From assembly GCA_025175895.1 (NCBI GenBank), contig CM046004.1, forward strand, positions 15,115,011-15,179,010: a stretch of 64,000 bases of DNA, read 5' to 3'. Below, in pieces: positions 22,285 through 33,496 of the stretch (its first letter is position 1; every line of letters starts with the position of its first letter). The notes under the pieces were generated by a model that was not told where the DNA came from, did not search any database, and was given only the letters and a program-made list of their open reading frames with translations. Position numbers and translations under genes: made by a program. The stretch is from Wurfbainia villosa (Eukaryota; Streptophyta; Magnoliopsida; Zingiberales; Zingiberaceae).

Positions 22285-24316
22285 GTGAGGGAGCTAAGCT
22301 CTCATATCCCGGTGTCATAGACCAGAGGAGGGATCCCTGCCCGCTACCATGCTGCCTCATCGCTACCCATGAGCAGACCAGCGGAGCCTGACAGAGCAAC
22401 TGCACACACCCTTCTTATGTACCACTAACCCATGAGTGACAGTGTTTGTAGGCCATGTAACTGGCTGCGGGCTCAATAATAATGGAACTCCGTCCAGCCA
22501 GCATGCAATCATGCAAAAATGGTGCATGATATTAAAGCATGTAAATCCTACTCAAAATACCTATCCGAATAATATGTACAATCAGTATGTACATATCCCT
22601 AATCCAAGTACTATGATCCAAATCAAACAGGGAGATATAATCAAATCCTATCACATGCATGTATCAAGTAGGCACCAAAAGCATACTAGGCATATAAACA
22701 TGAAAAATTATTATAAGCTATCCTAACTAGCATATCAACAATGACTATATCTAAAAGATAAGTCAAATACCCGCCTGCTATAATGATCGAAATCATGAAC
22801 TCTTCACGCCCATAGACCGGTCTCGTGACCGAAACCTGCATAAAATATAATTACCATTAAGTCCAATCACACGACATCGATTAGATAAATTCTACATCGA
22901 ACCTGTATTCACTTAATCTACCGAATACGAGTATAACACTCGATACACCCAATTCACCATCCACAGGATGAAACCAAAACCCGAATAGCTATCTCACAAA
23001 TCAATACACATTCTGAACCATTCATAGCTCACTTAACATACCAATTACGGTCGTACAACTGACATCAACCCAATCAGAACCTCACAACTATTTCAAATAG
23101 AACATCTCAGCCCTCACAACCCCTTAGACCCATTCACTGCGATCACAACCCTCACAACTATTTACAACAATTAATTCTCCCGCCCACAATCGTACGATCG
23201 TTCACAGCTCAACTACAATAAACTCACAGCCACACATCTCTTCACACAACCATACCATCAACGATTCCTAAAAAAAACCCTCCATTCACGCACCATACAT
23301 TAATGCCTAGTAAAATTCAACAATTAACAAATGAAAGGAGGGTAAATCAAGCTTACCAGCCCTAGGAACCTCCACCGGCAACCCTTTCCCTAAAGCTGCC
23401 CTGTTCACCGGAAAACCCGAAGCCAACGCCACTGCCCTAACTTCACACGGCAATCTCAGTTAATGGTAGTGCATAACACGATTGAAGATGGATCTCTTCA
23501 AAATTAGGGAAAGTGATCGACAACTTACCTACTACGATTGAGATCGTGAAGAACAGTTCGCGATCAAAACTCCATCGATCCAAGCTCCCAGCCAATCTCC
23601 CACTCGCCGCTCTAGCCTGTCCGCGGAGATCATCAAGGCTGGTCCAAGCGCCAGCGTTCGCAGCGAGGAAGAACACCCGAGGAGGAAGGAGAGGTCGGCG
23701 GCGCTTGGGGGTTGGCGACGCGAGCGACGGAGAGGAAATGGGCGGCGGACGCGCAAGGCGTGCAACGCAAGCGAGACCGTGGTGAAGGGCGATTAGTGTC
23801 CGGGGAGGTCGGCTGGCGTTGCAAGCGAGCAGCGTCGGCGATGGGGCTGGCAGACGTCGGAGAGATCACGAGGAGGATCCAGTCGTCGCCGCCGCTTGCC
23901 GCGAGGAGGATCCAGACGTCGGCAGCATTTCGGCAAGGAAGGGGAAAGTGGAACTCACAAGAGGAAAACAGAGAGGGAGAGGAAATCCGGCGCTGGGGAA
24001 AAAACAAGAGTTATCGCGAGAGAAAAACCGTAGCGAAGAGGGAGATCGGGCGCAACGGGGAAAAGAAAAGGGGGAAATCGAAAACCTAGGTTTTAGGTTA
24101 ATAAAATTTATTAACCCCTCAAAATTGATATTTCAAATAGGCCCTCAAAAACCTATTTATTTTATCCCCGTAAATATCTCGTACAAGCCTCATTTAAATC
24201 CAAAAAAATTTCGGAAAAATTCCTAAAATTTCCTAAAAATCCCGAAAAATTTCCAGGATTATTTCCTTAATTATTTGTCCATTTAAATTTAGTATTTTAA
24301 ATTTCAGTATTTAACA
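22285..24316 (-). repeat. 5' LTR of gypsy-1, 5'-terminal segment
   Basis: From 24316 leftwards this starts TGTTAAATACTG and matches 1-988 over its first part. 22290-22700 is the reverse complement of about 20960-21355 in the solo LTR. A donor-like GTAG|GTAAGT (intron start 23528) and an acceptor-like TTATGCAG|G (intron end 22836) lie on the minus strand. The GC-rich block at 23560-23960 differs in sequence from that of the solo LTR. Confidence 0.9.
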
Positions 24317-25110
24317 GGGAGAGCTAGTGAAGGTAATCGACACGGCAAAGCGGAGGCGGGGGGAGGCGTTTCGCTAGGAAATAAGCAAGAATCGGTTCGG
24401 ACAGATAGGCCTAGAAGCAAACAGGACGGATAAGAATCGACTCAGCCTAGTCAGTCCGGAGGTAGTTCGATGGGGGAAGAAGGGGAGTTGGTTCGGGCTG
24501 GTGAGGAGCCCAAGGGCTATGCCACCCGTGAGCTATAGACCTAAGTTAGTTTCACCAAAAGCGGATGGTTGAGGGGGACAGGCTAACCTAGTTTCCCGAA
24601 ATATAGACGAAGAGGTGTTATGTAACAGAAGGAGGGGTCCCCATATAATATTTCGAGGAGCCTTCGCTCCTCGTATCTGTAACAGAATTATTCTCCAGGT
24701 GGACGTGGTGCCCACGTGTACGATGGGGACAGCCCGCGAGGTAACGCTGGATCATAGAAGGAGTATAAAAGGGAGGAGGAGGACAGAAGGAAGGGGATCC
24801 GCATTATTCCAACTAGCAAGAAACGAAGACTCATCAGGAGAAGGAGAGCTACCACCACGCCGGAGAAGGAGAGTAGCGATCTTTGCTTTTGCATTGCGTG
24901 TACTCTTTCTTGTATTGTGATTTGACTGTAAGAGGTTTTCTCCTCCACCTCCGGAAGTTTCCTTTCCGTGAAGGACGTTCATAGTGAAAGTGCTTTGGCA
25001 CTGCATCCGGTGAGGGAGCTCACCTCCGTGGAGTAGGAATCCTTATTCCGAACCACATTACATCCTGTGTCGTAGTTTTGTTGCCTGTGTTGGTTTTGCA
25101 TTTCTCTACT
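24317..25110 (+). repeat. copia-like LTR fragment with promoter
   Basis: The sequence adjoins the outer end of gypsy-1. It has a TATA box (GAGTATAAAAGG, 24769-24780) and an upstream hairpin (GAGGAGCCTTCGCTCCTC). Downstream is a stretch (CTCCACCTCCGGAAG... GTGGAGTAGGAATCC... CCGAACCACATTACATC) resembling the minus-strand end region of the Sirevirus-like LTRs at 50560-50790 and 55160-55390. That pattern suggests the R/U5 part of a copia LTR. I did not find a matching partner LTR, PBS or target duplication. Confidence 0.5.
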
Positions 25111-25381
25111 TCACTTTCTCATTTTTACTGTTGCGGCCTATGAGAACCCCCTCAAAGCTCCCTTCATGCTTCATCGCATCGAAAGGAGGTGAACAAATCT
25201 TCCTCGCCGCATCAGTGTTCATTGAGGTTGTATAGAACATTTGTGTTTCTCTTCCCTTTTTCTTCACAACCATGGCTCCTTTCCATTTATAAGCAAGTCC
25301 ACACACAACAAATACATGAAATGAAGAAGAAGGAAAAGGAATACATGAAGCTGCAGGTATTATGATTTCCATTGTTTTCAA
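25106..25381 (-). CDS. unrecognised 91-codon open frame
   Basis: An ATG-initiated frame on the minus strand that includes AYKWKGAMVVKKKGRETQMF and a Ser/Phe-rich start. I recognise no domain. It lies in unique-looking AT-rich DNA next to the copia-like LTR and could be a host exon piece or chance. Low confidence that it is coding. Confidence 0.15.
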   Translation of the reverse strand: MKTMEIIIPAASCIPFPSSSFHVFVVCGLAYKWKGAMVVKKKGRETQMFYTTSMNTDAARKICSPPFDAMKHEGSFEGVLIGRNSKNEKVK

Positions 25382-26245
25382 TCATTTCCCCATCCATTAA
25401 CATTTTGACACTTTATAATGGCAGAATTTCGTGGACTGTCATGTTCTTCCTTTGAAAAATTTTCACCCATGAAACCCCTTCCCTCGAAAAAACGTTTAAT
25501 AATCCTAATCGTCAATTTGATCTTTAGCATGAGCTATATTACCACATCTATCTTCTTTTAATTGTTTGTAGGAGAGACAGAAATACGATGGTGGCCTGCA
25601 CAACATTAGAGAAGTGACTTGATTTATTGAGGAGAGACAGAAATACTCTCTATTGGGGATCAGAGAAGTGACTTGATAATCTTGAGGGTCATTTAATTTA
25701 CTAAACATTAGATTATCTAGATCATTATCAAAATCATGATGGATTGTGTGGTTGTAGATCATGATTCAGTTCGCAAATCATTTAATTGCCTGATATAAGA
25801 TTTGTTGTGATAGTGTTAAATTGACTGTGGTTTACATTTGTTTACTTTCTTGTGTTCTGAGAGTATTAAATGTCTACTGATATAATCTTTGAAAGAGTGA
25901 TTTTGATGTATTGTTTGTGATTGTGTCAACTTGATTTTTTTTTTCTTTCATGTGTTTTGAGCTTATTAGATGTTTAATGATACAATCTCTAAAGAGAAAT
26001 GTTGATGTATGCACGCACCTAGATTTATTTGCACTTTATAAGTTCTATAAATTTCTCTGTGATTTTAGGGAAGCAAGAAATGAATAGCCATGCCAATGTT
26101 AAAAACTTAAAAATGACTCATTTTACAGTTCTCAGATTTTTCTTAATCCTTGTCATTGTCAACAGTATCCTTTTTGGACCAGGAATCTTTTTTTGATAGT
26201 TGATGCTTTAATAAGATTCTTTGTTTTCTGTTTTTATTATTTATG
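25382..26245. other. AT-rich non-coding stretch with two small tandem duplications
   Basis: 25571-25680 holds a unit of about 60 bp twice (GGAGAGACAGAAATAC ... AGAGAAGTGACTTGAT). 25800-26010 holds a diverged unit of about 105 bp twice (GTGTT(A/T)TGAG...TATTAAATGT / CTTATTAGATGT, then GATACAATCT-like). No gene is recognised. Confidence 0.5.
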
Positions 26246-26255
26246 ATTAGCTTTC

Positions 26256-26328
26256 CAGTAGAAGTGCACGTCGTAAAAAGGCTAAAAGACAATGGCGCAG
26301 ACAGGTTGAGCAGAAATTGAAGTAGAGG
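26256..26328 (+). pseudogene. exon-like fragment resembling the coilin basic region
   Basis: After a polypyrimidine/AG acceptor-like site (CTTTCCAG, ending about 26258) the plus strand encodes RSARRKKAKRQWRRQVEQ, then a stop and a donor-like AG|GTATTG. Plant coilin, the Cajal-body scaffold protein, has a conserved segment reading SRSARRKKAKRQWLRE, recalled from the family. The acceptor and donor spacing suits one small internal exon. I see no other coilin exon nearby, so this is most likely a gene fragment. A short basic motif can mislead, so confidence is moderate. Confidence 0.45.
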
Positions 26329-27795
26329 TATTGTTTAGAAGGATGTTGTACGTTTTCTTATTGTGATCATAATTAAAGCTTGGTTGAATTTACCAGATGA
26401 CTTATGTACTGTCACCTAATTATGTGACAATATGTTATTAATTGATTTATTGTGGATCTGAAGGAAGTGCTGGTTCAAGTAGTAACAAAACGGCGCGCAA
26501 GATGAGTCATCAAACTATATATCAAGCAGTACGTAGATGAGACTACTGACTTTACTTGGATATGAATCTATGATCAATTTACTCTAAAAATCTGATTAAT
26601 TGATTGAGTGCTCAAGATTATGGGTTGACCTGAATTGCTTATGACCGACCTTTTAACTCACACCTATTCGTCAAATGCCTTGAGCATTTTAAATAGATCA
26701 CACTGCCTAATCGACTTCGGTGATCAGCAGATTTTTTTTATTCTGTCGAATGATTTTCCTAAAGATCCGTGTTTGTTTCATCGGATCTTGGGAAACAATG
26801 TCTCCATCCAACGACTAGAGACATTATTCTTGCATTTATACCCTAAATTCTACGGTCCTAGTGGTCCAACCTTTTATTAGGGTACGGCGCCAATCGCTTT
26901 TTTATAATTTGGACGGGAGAAATGGTGTCTCTGTTAGTCAAAACAAAACGAGAGAGAGATAATAAAATACTTAATAAAGGAACCAATTCATTGCTCATGG
27001 TATGTTTTTTTATAATTCGAGCAATCGAAGTAGACATTTTATTTATCGACAATGCAACGATAAAAATAAAAAAATATTTGATAAAAAAATATAATTCGAT
27101 TCTATATAATGATATCATTTGATGACAAATTAAAAAAAATATTTGGATAATCTTTGGGCCAAGAGTTTTTCATGATAAATACGATTTAACGTTGAGAATC
27201 GTATTAGAAATAATACGATTATGAAATTCGAATCGACAAGAAAAATTTATAAATGCTTTACTAATATATCTTTAATAGTCGATGATTTGAATTTGAATTT
27301 TATTCGATTTAATTATTAATAAAATATTTTGAAAATCTATAAAATATAATTGATCACTTAGATTCCAATACCCAAATGGAAAGTTCTAAGAACTCTTCAT
27401 CGCCTCTTGCTTTTTTATAATTTAGACAGGAGAAATGACGTCTCTGCGAGTCAAACTTCTGTTTATAGTGACCCAAAAAAAAGGTGAAAGAGAGATAGAG
27501 AGAGAATAAAATACTCCTTAAGGAACCAATTGTTTTTTAATTTTTTATTTTTTTTGTAATCCAGATAGTTAGATGTTTTTTTCCCTAATTTATCTATCTG
27601 AGAATTTAGAAATGTCTATATGTCTAAATGTCGATCTCTCACTGTGAATTTTTATCCTAACTGAGATTCAAATCGTAACAATTTGAGTATCCACTAAATG
27701 TTTTTTTCATTGTACCGTACGTGATCAAGGAGCAAGGAAAAAATATAATTTTGTTTAGCATTCTGTAAGTGAGAAAAAAAAGGGAAAAACATTTT
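26329..27795. other. AT-rich DNA with a diverged direct duplication
   Basis: No gene is recognised. 26888-26995 and 27400-27535 share a diverged unit (TTTTTTATAATTTGGACGGGAGAAATG / TTTTTTATAATTTAGACAGGAGAAATG type, then GAGAGAGAT...AATAAAATACT and AAGGAACCAATT) about 515 bp apart in the same orientation. They could be the ends of a decayed element or a segmental duplication. The 81-codon frame at 26635-26880 has no recognised similarity. Confidence 0.45.
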
Positions 27796-28123
27796 TGTTA
27801 TCAAATATAAATAAATAAATGATCTTTTTAGAAAATGATAGAGGAATAATTTTATTCTTTTCATTTTTTTCAATCTATATCTATGAAATTATACAAAGAT
27901 GTATATTAATATACATTTGAGAATGAAACGACATCATTATTTTATGATAACTTATATGTTACTGATGGACATCCAATAACGTATATTATTTATAATACTC
28001 TTCTTTGGATGTCTATTGTATAAAGAATATGCCTCGTTAAAATCTTATTAGGGAAAATCCCAGTGGAAAAAATCCTAGTGAAGGAAAAGAGTATATCATT
28101 CTTTATACATGTATTTCGATACA
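27796..28123 (-). repeat. Copia-A 3' LTR
   Basis: It is bounded by TG/CA ends (plus-strand TGTTATC...GATACA). The purine tract CAGGGGGAGTAT (minus strand) abuts it at 28124-28135. It matches 33497-33704 over about 205 bases. Confidence 0.8.
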
Positions 28124-29705
28124 ATACTCCCCCTGTTAAGGATATTACTTAATATCTCTATAACGTCGTATTCCAATTTTATGGATCAACTTTTCAAATG
28201 TTGTCGTGGGTAATAATTTTGTGAATAAATTTACAGTATTATCACTTAATTGAATTTTATGTACATCAATGTCTTCACTCTATATTAAATCATGTGTGAA
28301 AAATAATTTTGGAGAGATATGTTTCGTCCTATCACCTTTGATATATTCACCTTTTAATTAGGATATGCAAGCTGTATTGTCTTCATGAAGTATCGTTGGA
28401 GTCATCTTGTTTATTAATAAACTACATGACTCTTAAATATGATTAATCATTTCTTTAAGACATACACATTCACGACTTGCCTCATTAATTATAATTATTT
28501 TAGTATGATTTGATGAGGTTGTTGTTATAGTTTATTTCATAGATCGCCAATATATTGTTGTGCCACCATATGTAAATACATATCCCATTTGTGACCTAAC
28601 TTTGTGTGGATCTGATAAATATTCTGCATCTGCATACCCAATTAATTGTGCATTTAGCTCATAAGGATAGAATAGACTCATATCAATTGTGCCACAGAAA
28701 TATTGAAAAATATGTTTAATTTCGTTCCAATGTCTTCTGGTTGGAGCAGAACTATATTTTACTAATAAATTTATAGCAAAAGTAATATTAGGTCGAGTTT
28801 TATTATCAAAATACATTGAAGCACCAATTACACTTAAGTATGACACTTCATGACCAAGAATTTTCTCATTTTCATCTCGAGGACGAAAATGATCCTTTTG
28901 TATATCAAGTGACCAAACAACTATTGTATTAGTTAATGGATATGAATTATTCATATTAAATCATTTTAAAACTTTTTCAGTATAAGTTAATTGATGAACA
29001 AAAATTCCATTCTTTAAGTACTCAAACTACAGGTCGAGATAAAATTTAGTTTTACCAAGATCTTTCATTTCGAACTCTTTCTTTAAATAGCTTATTGCAT
29101 TAGAGATCTCTTCAAGAGAGCAATAATATTTAAGTCGTCAACATAAACAATGATTATTACAAAACCATGTCCGAACTTCTTTATAAAAACACATGGGCAA
29201 ATATGGTTATTTGTATAACCATCTTTTAGCAAATATTCACTAAGACGATTGTACCATATTCATCCAGATTTCTTTAAACCATACAAAGATCTTTGTAATC
29301 TAATAGAAAATAATTCTTGAGAACTGCATATTTTTGAAATCTTTAGTCCTTCTAGAACTTTCATGTATATGTCATTATCTAGTGCATCATATAAATATAT
29401 TGTAATGATATCCATCATCTGCATATGAAGTCTTTTCTGTCATATTAAACTAATAAGATAACGAAAGTAATAACATTCATTACATGAGAATATGTTTCTT
29501 CATAATCAATTGCAGATTGTTGCGAAAAATCTTGTGCAACTAGTTGAGCTTTATATCGCACAATTTTATTTTTCTCATTTCTTTTTCATACGAATACTCA
29601 TTTGTATCCTATTGGTTTAACACCTACAGATGTTTTGATAATAGGCCCAAAACCTCATATTTAGAGAGAGATGTTAATTTTGTCTGAATTGTTTCTTTAC
29701 ATTTT
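28124..29705 (-). pseudogene. Copia-A reverse transcriptase and RNase H remnant
   Basis: The RNase H part is clearest: 28954-28532 reads through SLFYPYELNAQLIGYADAEY, then LSDPHKVRSQMGYVFTYGG, a hallmark of copia RNase H. Upstream, at 29700-29000, frames are scrambled. The YVDD catalytic motif of reverse transcriptase is visible on the minus strand near 29140. The 400 bases between the RNase H frame and the LTR are AT-rich and carry the 3' end of pol in broken form. Confidence 0.8.
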
Positions 29706-29713
29706 GGCCAATC

Positions 29714-30151
29714 TTATCTTGATTGACATTCCTTTAAAGTTATGGGTTTAAAATCCTTATTTTCACTCAAAATATCAATTGTCACATTATATACGAATAT
29801 ATCATCAATATTTGTATTTGTTCGATCCCATATTTTCATTGTAGAAATGTAATTTATCGATATTTCTTGATTATCTATTTCAACTTCTTCTAGAAGTTTT
29901 TCTTCTTGGATCGACTTATTTTCTTTTTCTAGACAATCAATTTGTTCATGTATTCCCTTTGTCTTTTGAGGGTTTTTATCTTTAGAACTTGTTGGTCTTC
30001 CACGCTTCAGGCATAGTTTAGGTTCATTTATTGAGAGAGATCTTTTAAAGACATCAATTCTGATATGAGCATTTTCTACTGGAATATATGATTTTGTTAC
30101 TTGTTTTGGATCAGAGAAATTATCTGGCAATTGATTTGCAATCTGTTGCAA
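29714..30151 (-). pseudogene. Copia-A integrase-to-reverse transcriptase linker
   Basis: A 145-codon frame, Lys/Glu-rich and hydrophilic (RGRPTSSKDKNPQKTKG, then a series of Glu-rich residues). It lies exactly where copia polyproteins carry a variable linker between integrase and reverse transcriptase. Position and composition support the call; there is no catalytic motif. Confidence 0.65.
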
Positions 30152-30390
30152 ATGAATGATCCGTTGAACTTCTAGTTCACATTGTTTTGTGCGAGGATCA
30201 AAATGGCATAAGGATGGATTACTTCATATAATCTCTTTTTTTTATCTTTTCTTCACTAGTATTATTACCCCCTAAAGTTGGGAAAATGTTTCATCAAATT
30301 GACAATAAAAAAATCTAGCAGTAAAAATATATTCTGTCATGGGTTCAAGATATTTGATAATGGACTGAGAATCAAAACTAATATAACTGT

Positions 30391-30960
30391 CTAATTTTCT
30401 TTGAGACCCCATTTTTGTTCTATGATGGGGAGCAATGGGGACATAAACTGCGGATCCAAATGTTTGTAAATGAGAGATATTAGGTTTCTTCCATAGACCA
30501 ATTGCAAAGGAGAAGCTCGAGAATTAGTAGGTCGGATGCAAGCTAGTGTTCCTGCATGTAAGATTGCATGTCCCCAAGCATGAACAGGAAACTTGGATTT
30601 CAACAGTAATGATCTCGCTATTAATTAAAGATGTTTAATAAATGACTCTGCTAGACCATTTTGAGTATGAACATAAGCTACAAGATGTTCAATCTTTATA
30701 CTAATAGACATGTAATAGTCATTAAATGCTTGGGAAGTAAACTCTCCAACATTATTAAGGCGAATTGTTTTGATGGGATAATCAGGAAAATGTGTGCATA
30801 ATCGAATTATTTGAGCAAGTAATCTCGAAAACGTTAAGTTTTGAGTTAATAATAAGCACACATGTGACCATCTTGTAGATGCATCTATTAAAACCATAAA
30901 AATATCTAAATGGTCCACATGGTGGGTGAATCGGTCCACATATATCACCTTGAATTCGAT
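30391..30960 (-). pseudogene. Copia-A integrase remnant
   Basis: 30948-30625 encodes a rve-type core: a DASTRWSHV segment (first Asp), then TIRLNNVGEFTSQAF, where the second catalytic Asp of the usual LDN(A/V)GEF is replaced by Asn. QNGLAESFIKHL follows and contains the third acidic residue. 30603-30391 continues in another frame with FPVHAWGHAILHAGTLACIR. The protein is broken by frameshifts. Confidence 0.8.
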
Positions 30961-31142
30961 TTAAAAATGTAGGACATTCAAACTCAATTTTACTTGGTGA
31001 GGCATTTACTATTAATTTACCTTGATAACATGCAACACATGAGAATTCATCCGATTAAAAAATCTTCTAATTCTTCAATGGATGTCTGAAAAAAATGTTC
31101 CATAATTTATCGCATCATTATAGATTCAGGATGACCTAATCT

Positions 31143-31337
31143 GAAAGGGCTAGTGGTTAGCACATGCAGAAAGTTGTACAAATGGGCAACGGGTCAATCC
31201 TTCGCAAAAGCGAGATTTCATCCCTCCATGCGCTAGTTACTAGTCTCAAAGGCCCACCATGATTACCTCCCTTACGATGGCCCGAGGGCGGTCTGGTAGG
31301 GGCCGCTAGGTTGGCGGTTCCAACCTTTTGTACAAAA
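31143..31337 (+). mobile_element. tRNA-derived SINE, 195 bp, in Copia-A
   Basis: It is flanked by 15-bp direct repeats, AGGATGACC(T/C)AATCT (31128-31142 and 31338-31352), with one mismatch. Near its start is a box-A-like GGCTAGTGGTTAG (31148-31160), and 31 bases downstream a box-B-like GGGTCAATCC (31191-31200). This is the RNA polymerase III internal promoter of tRNA-derived SINEs. The 3' end is T-rich (CCTTTTGTACAAAA). It interrupts the protease/integrase region of Copia-A, so it is younger than that element. It is not a functional tRNA gene because it lacks a cloverleaf. Confidence 0.88.
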
Positions 31338-31379
31338 AGGATGACCCAATCTATCATATCATAAAAGGAATTCATTTTG

Positions 31380-31815
31380 AGTAGTAAACTTATGGTTTAA
31401 TACGATATTTATTTCAATTGGTTTAATGTATGTATAATAAAGGTCCGAAGAGAAAACAGATAGTCTTTCCAAAACTTATTTATTCCCCATTTTAACATTA
31501 GTAATACATAAATACTCATTATTTTTCATATTAGTTGTTTTTATATGATGATCATTAAGGTGAATATCTTTGAAACTTAATAAATTTCAATGGGACTTGG
31601 GTGAATATAATGCATTATTAATCAAGAAATTTGTTCCTCCTTGTAGTAAAATATTTGCTCTTTCGGAGCCTTCAATTAAGGTTACACTACCAGATATAGT
31701 ATTCACATTTTATTTTTACATAATAAGATGTGAGAAATATCTTTTACTTTTGAGAATTGTATGTGTAGTTGCACTGTCTACAAGACAAAGATTCTCATCT
31801 TCAATCTTTGACTAA
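31380..31815 (-). pseudogene. Copia-A protease and pre-integrase remnant
   Basis: On the minus strand near 31800-31760 the sequence reads NLCLVDSATTHTIL, a retropepsin-type active site (DSAT in place of DSGAT) typical of some plant copia families. Downstream are pre-integrase pieces such as NALYSP and LLSFKDI. Stops interrupt the frame. Confidence 0.75.
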
Positions 31816-32109
31816 ATAATATCCATAGGTCTTAAAAAAAGCAATAAATTTGAATTTATTATAAATATTGAGAAATAAAAATAATTACATTAATTAAAAT
31901 CATCATATTCAACATTCTCAAGAAAGTCATCAACTTCTAATTAAGATAAATTTTCAAGACTCTCAAAAATATTATTAGGGTCATTATTTTGATATAAGAC
32001 ATTTGCCTCTACATTTTTATCCTTTTCCTTCAACGAGGCTTGATAAAGCTCGATAAGATGCTTTGGCGTACGATAGGTACATGATCAATGTCTAATCATC
32101 CCACATCGG

Positions 32110-32798
32110 TAGCATTTATTCTAAATATTCTGACTAGATTCATTTTTTTTTCTTATTTTTTATCATTATATTTCCACTTCTGATTGTTTATATGTCCACC
32201 ATGATTATTATGGTAAACATTCCAACCGTGACCGCGACCACGACCACGACTATGACCACGACCATGGCCGCGTCCTCGACCATGATCATTTTCACATCCT
32301 CATCCATGTCCAGAATTGTTGAGAGTTGTCGTGTTCACTTCAGGGAATGGACTAGAGCCAGTTGGACGAGATTCATGATTTTTCATTAATAACTCATTAT
32401 TTTGTTCAACCACAAGCAAACAAGAAATTAGTTCAGAATATTTCTTGAACCTTTTCTCTCGATATTGCCGACATATCATAATCGGTAATATTCTCTCCAC
32501 ATAAATTTAATTGAGAATTGATTTAAAAAACGACTGAATTGTATTCACTCATAGATTTTAAATCCTGAAATTGCAAATGAATACAATCATAACGAGCTTT
32601 AGGAAGTAATACCGTTTTTTGGTGATTAAATATTTCTTCTAAACTTTTCCATAACTCAAGTGGATCTTTCACTGTTAAATACTCGATTTTCAAATCTTCA
32701 TGGAGGTGATGACGGAGAAAAATCATTGTCTTAGCTTGATTTTGTAAAGTTTCTTTATTATTTTCGTTAATTATTTTTCCGAGCTCATTTGTATTCAA
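32110..32798 (-). pseudogene. Copia-A gag remnant
   Basis: Two frames (32798-32523 and 32500-32300) encode a gag-type segment: MIFLRHHLHEDLKIEYL, then DPLELWKSLEEIFNHQ, then an EYNSVVF/CRQYREKRFKKYSELIS continuation. This resembles the copia UBN2/retrotransposon gag domain (helical, nucleocapsid precursor). A Gly/His/Asn/Arg-rich tail lies at 32300-32190. The N-terminus is lost in AT-rich DNA. Confidence 0.75.
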
Positions 32799-33326
32799 AT
32801 GGATTTCAACATTAAGGATCCATAATAAGTAATTTTTTTTCCGAAATGTTGAGAGTCATAAACTCAAGTTTGGTGAGGTTTACCATAAAATACTAACATA
32901 TAAGCACAAAATTATAATAAGATTTATATATGAGTAAAAATAATATAATATAGAATAAGAATTATAACAAAATTTAAACAAGTGTATCTTAATTAATATT
33001 TTATGGTAAATCATATTATTTTACCATCATGATTGAACAAGAAGACTAATGTCCTATTTTACCTTATTATTTATAAAGGTCAATAATAAAACAAGTTAAT
33101 AAATTTGAAATAATATTGTCATTTAATATATTGTTCAAATTCCTAACTTGTAAATGTAATATTATTCAGATAAAATTCTTGATTTACCCAAAAAAAAAAA
33201 GCATGAAACCTTTAAATATCAATTTTGACACTAGTTATGCATACTTTGATAATTATATCAAATTTATCAAAAATTATTAATAATAGTTCTAGACAATAAC
33301 AATTAGTCATAGGAGTTATCAATTCC

Positions 33327-33353
33327 TATATATATATATATATATATATATAT
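33327..33353. repeat. (TA)n microsatellite
   Basis: An uninterrupted run of about 13 TA units just upstream of the Copia-A gag side. Confidence 0.95.
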
Positions 33354-33496
33354 TGTCAAATTTCTAATATTTTTTTTTAAAAAATAATACTATCAAAATA
33401 GAATTTTTAAGACGGTAAAAACTTAAAGTTGTGATTATCAAAAATAAACTTTGATGTTGAATTTGTATAAAAATTGAACAAAATTCATGTTGATAA

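Larger units (their letters stand above)
1..24316 (-). mobile_element. gypsy-1: Ty3/gypsy LTR retrotransposon, nested and decayed (runs off left edge)
   Basis: The sequence at 1-988 recurs in the same orientation at 23342-24316. Both copies end at the same point, which on the minus strand reads TGTTAAATACTG. Reading the minus strand, the element runs 5' LTR (24316 to 5989, interrupted twice), primer binding site (5981-5965), internal region with integrase remnants, polypurine tract (1003-989) and 3' LTR (988 to beyond 1). In the first 150 bases or so of the overlap I counted about ten differences between the LTRs, mostly transitions, so the insertion is not recent. The internal region is heavily decayed. 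The target duplication cannot be checked because the left end is outside the window. Confidence 0.85.

Noticed and set aside
24317..25110. Host gene promoter
   Set aside because: A TATA box is present, but the downstream part resembles the end region of the Sirevirus-like LTRs, and no coding exon follows. A copia LTR fragment is the simpler reading.
31143..31337. Possible tRNA gene
   Set aside because: Box A and box B are present, but the surrounding sequence does not form a cloverleaf, and the 15-bp target duplications identify a SINE.
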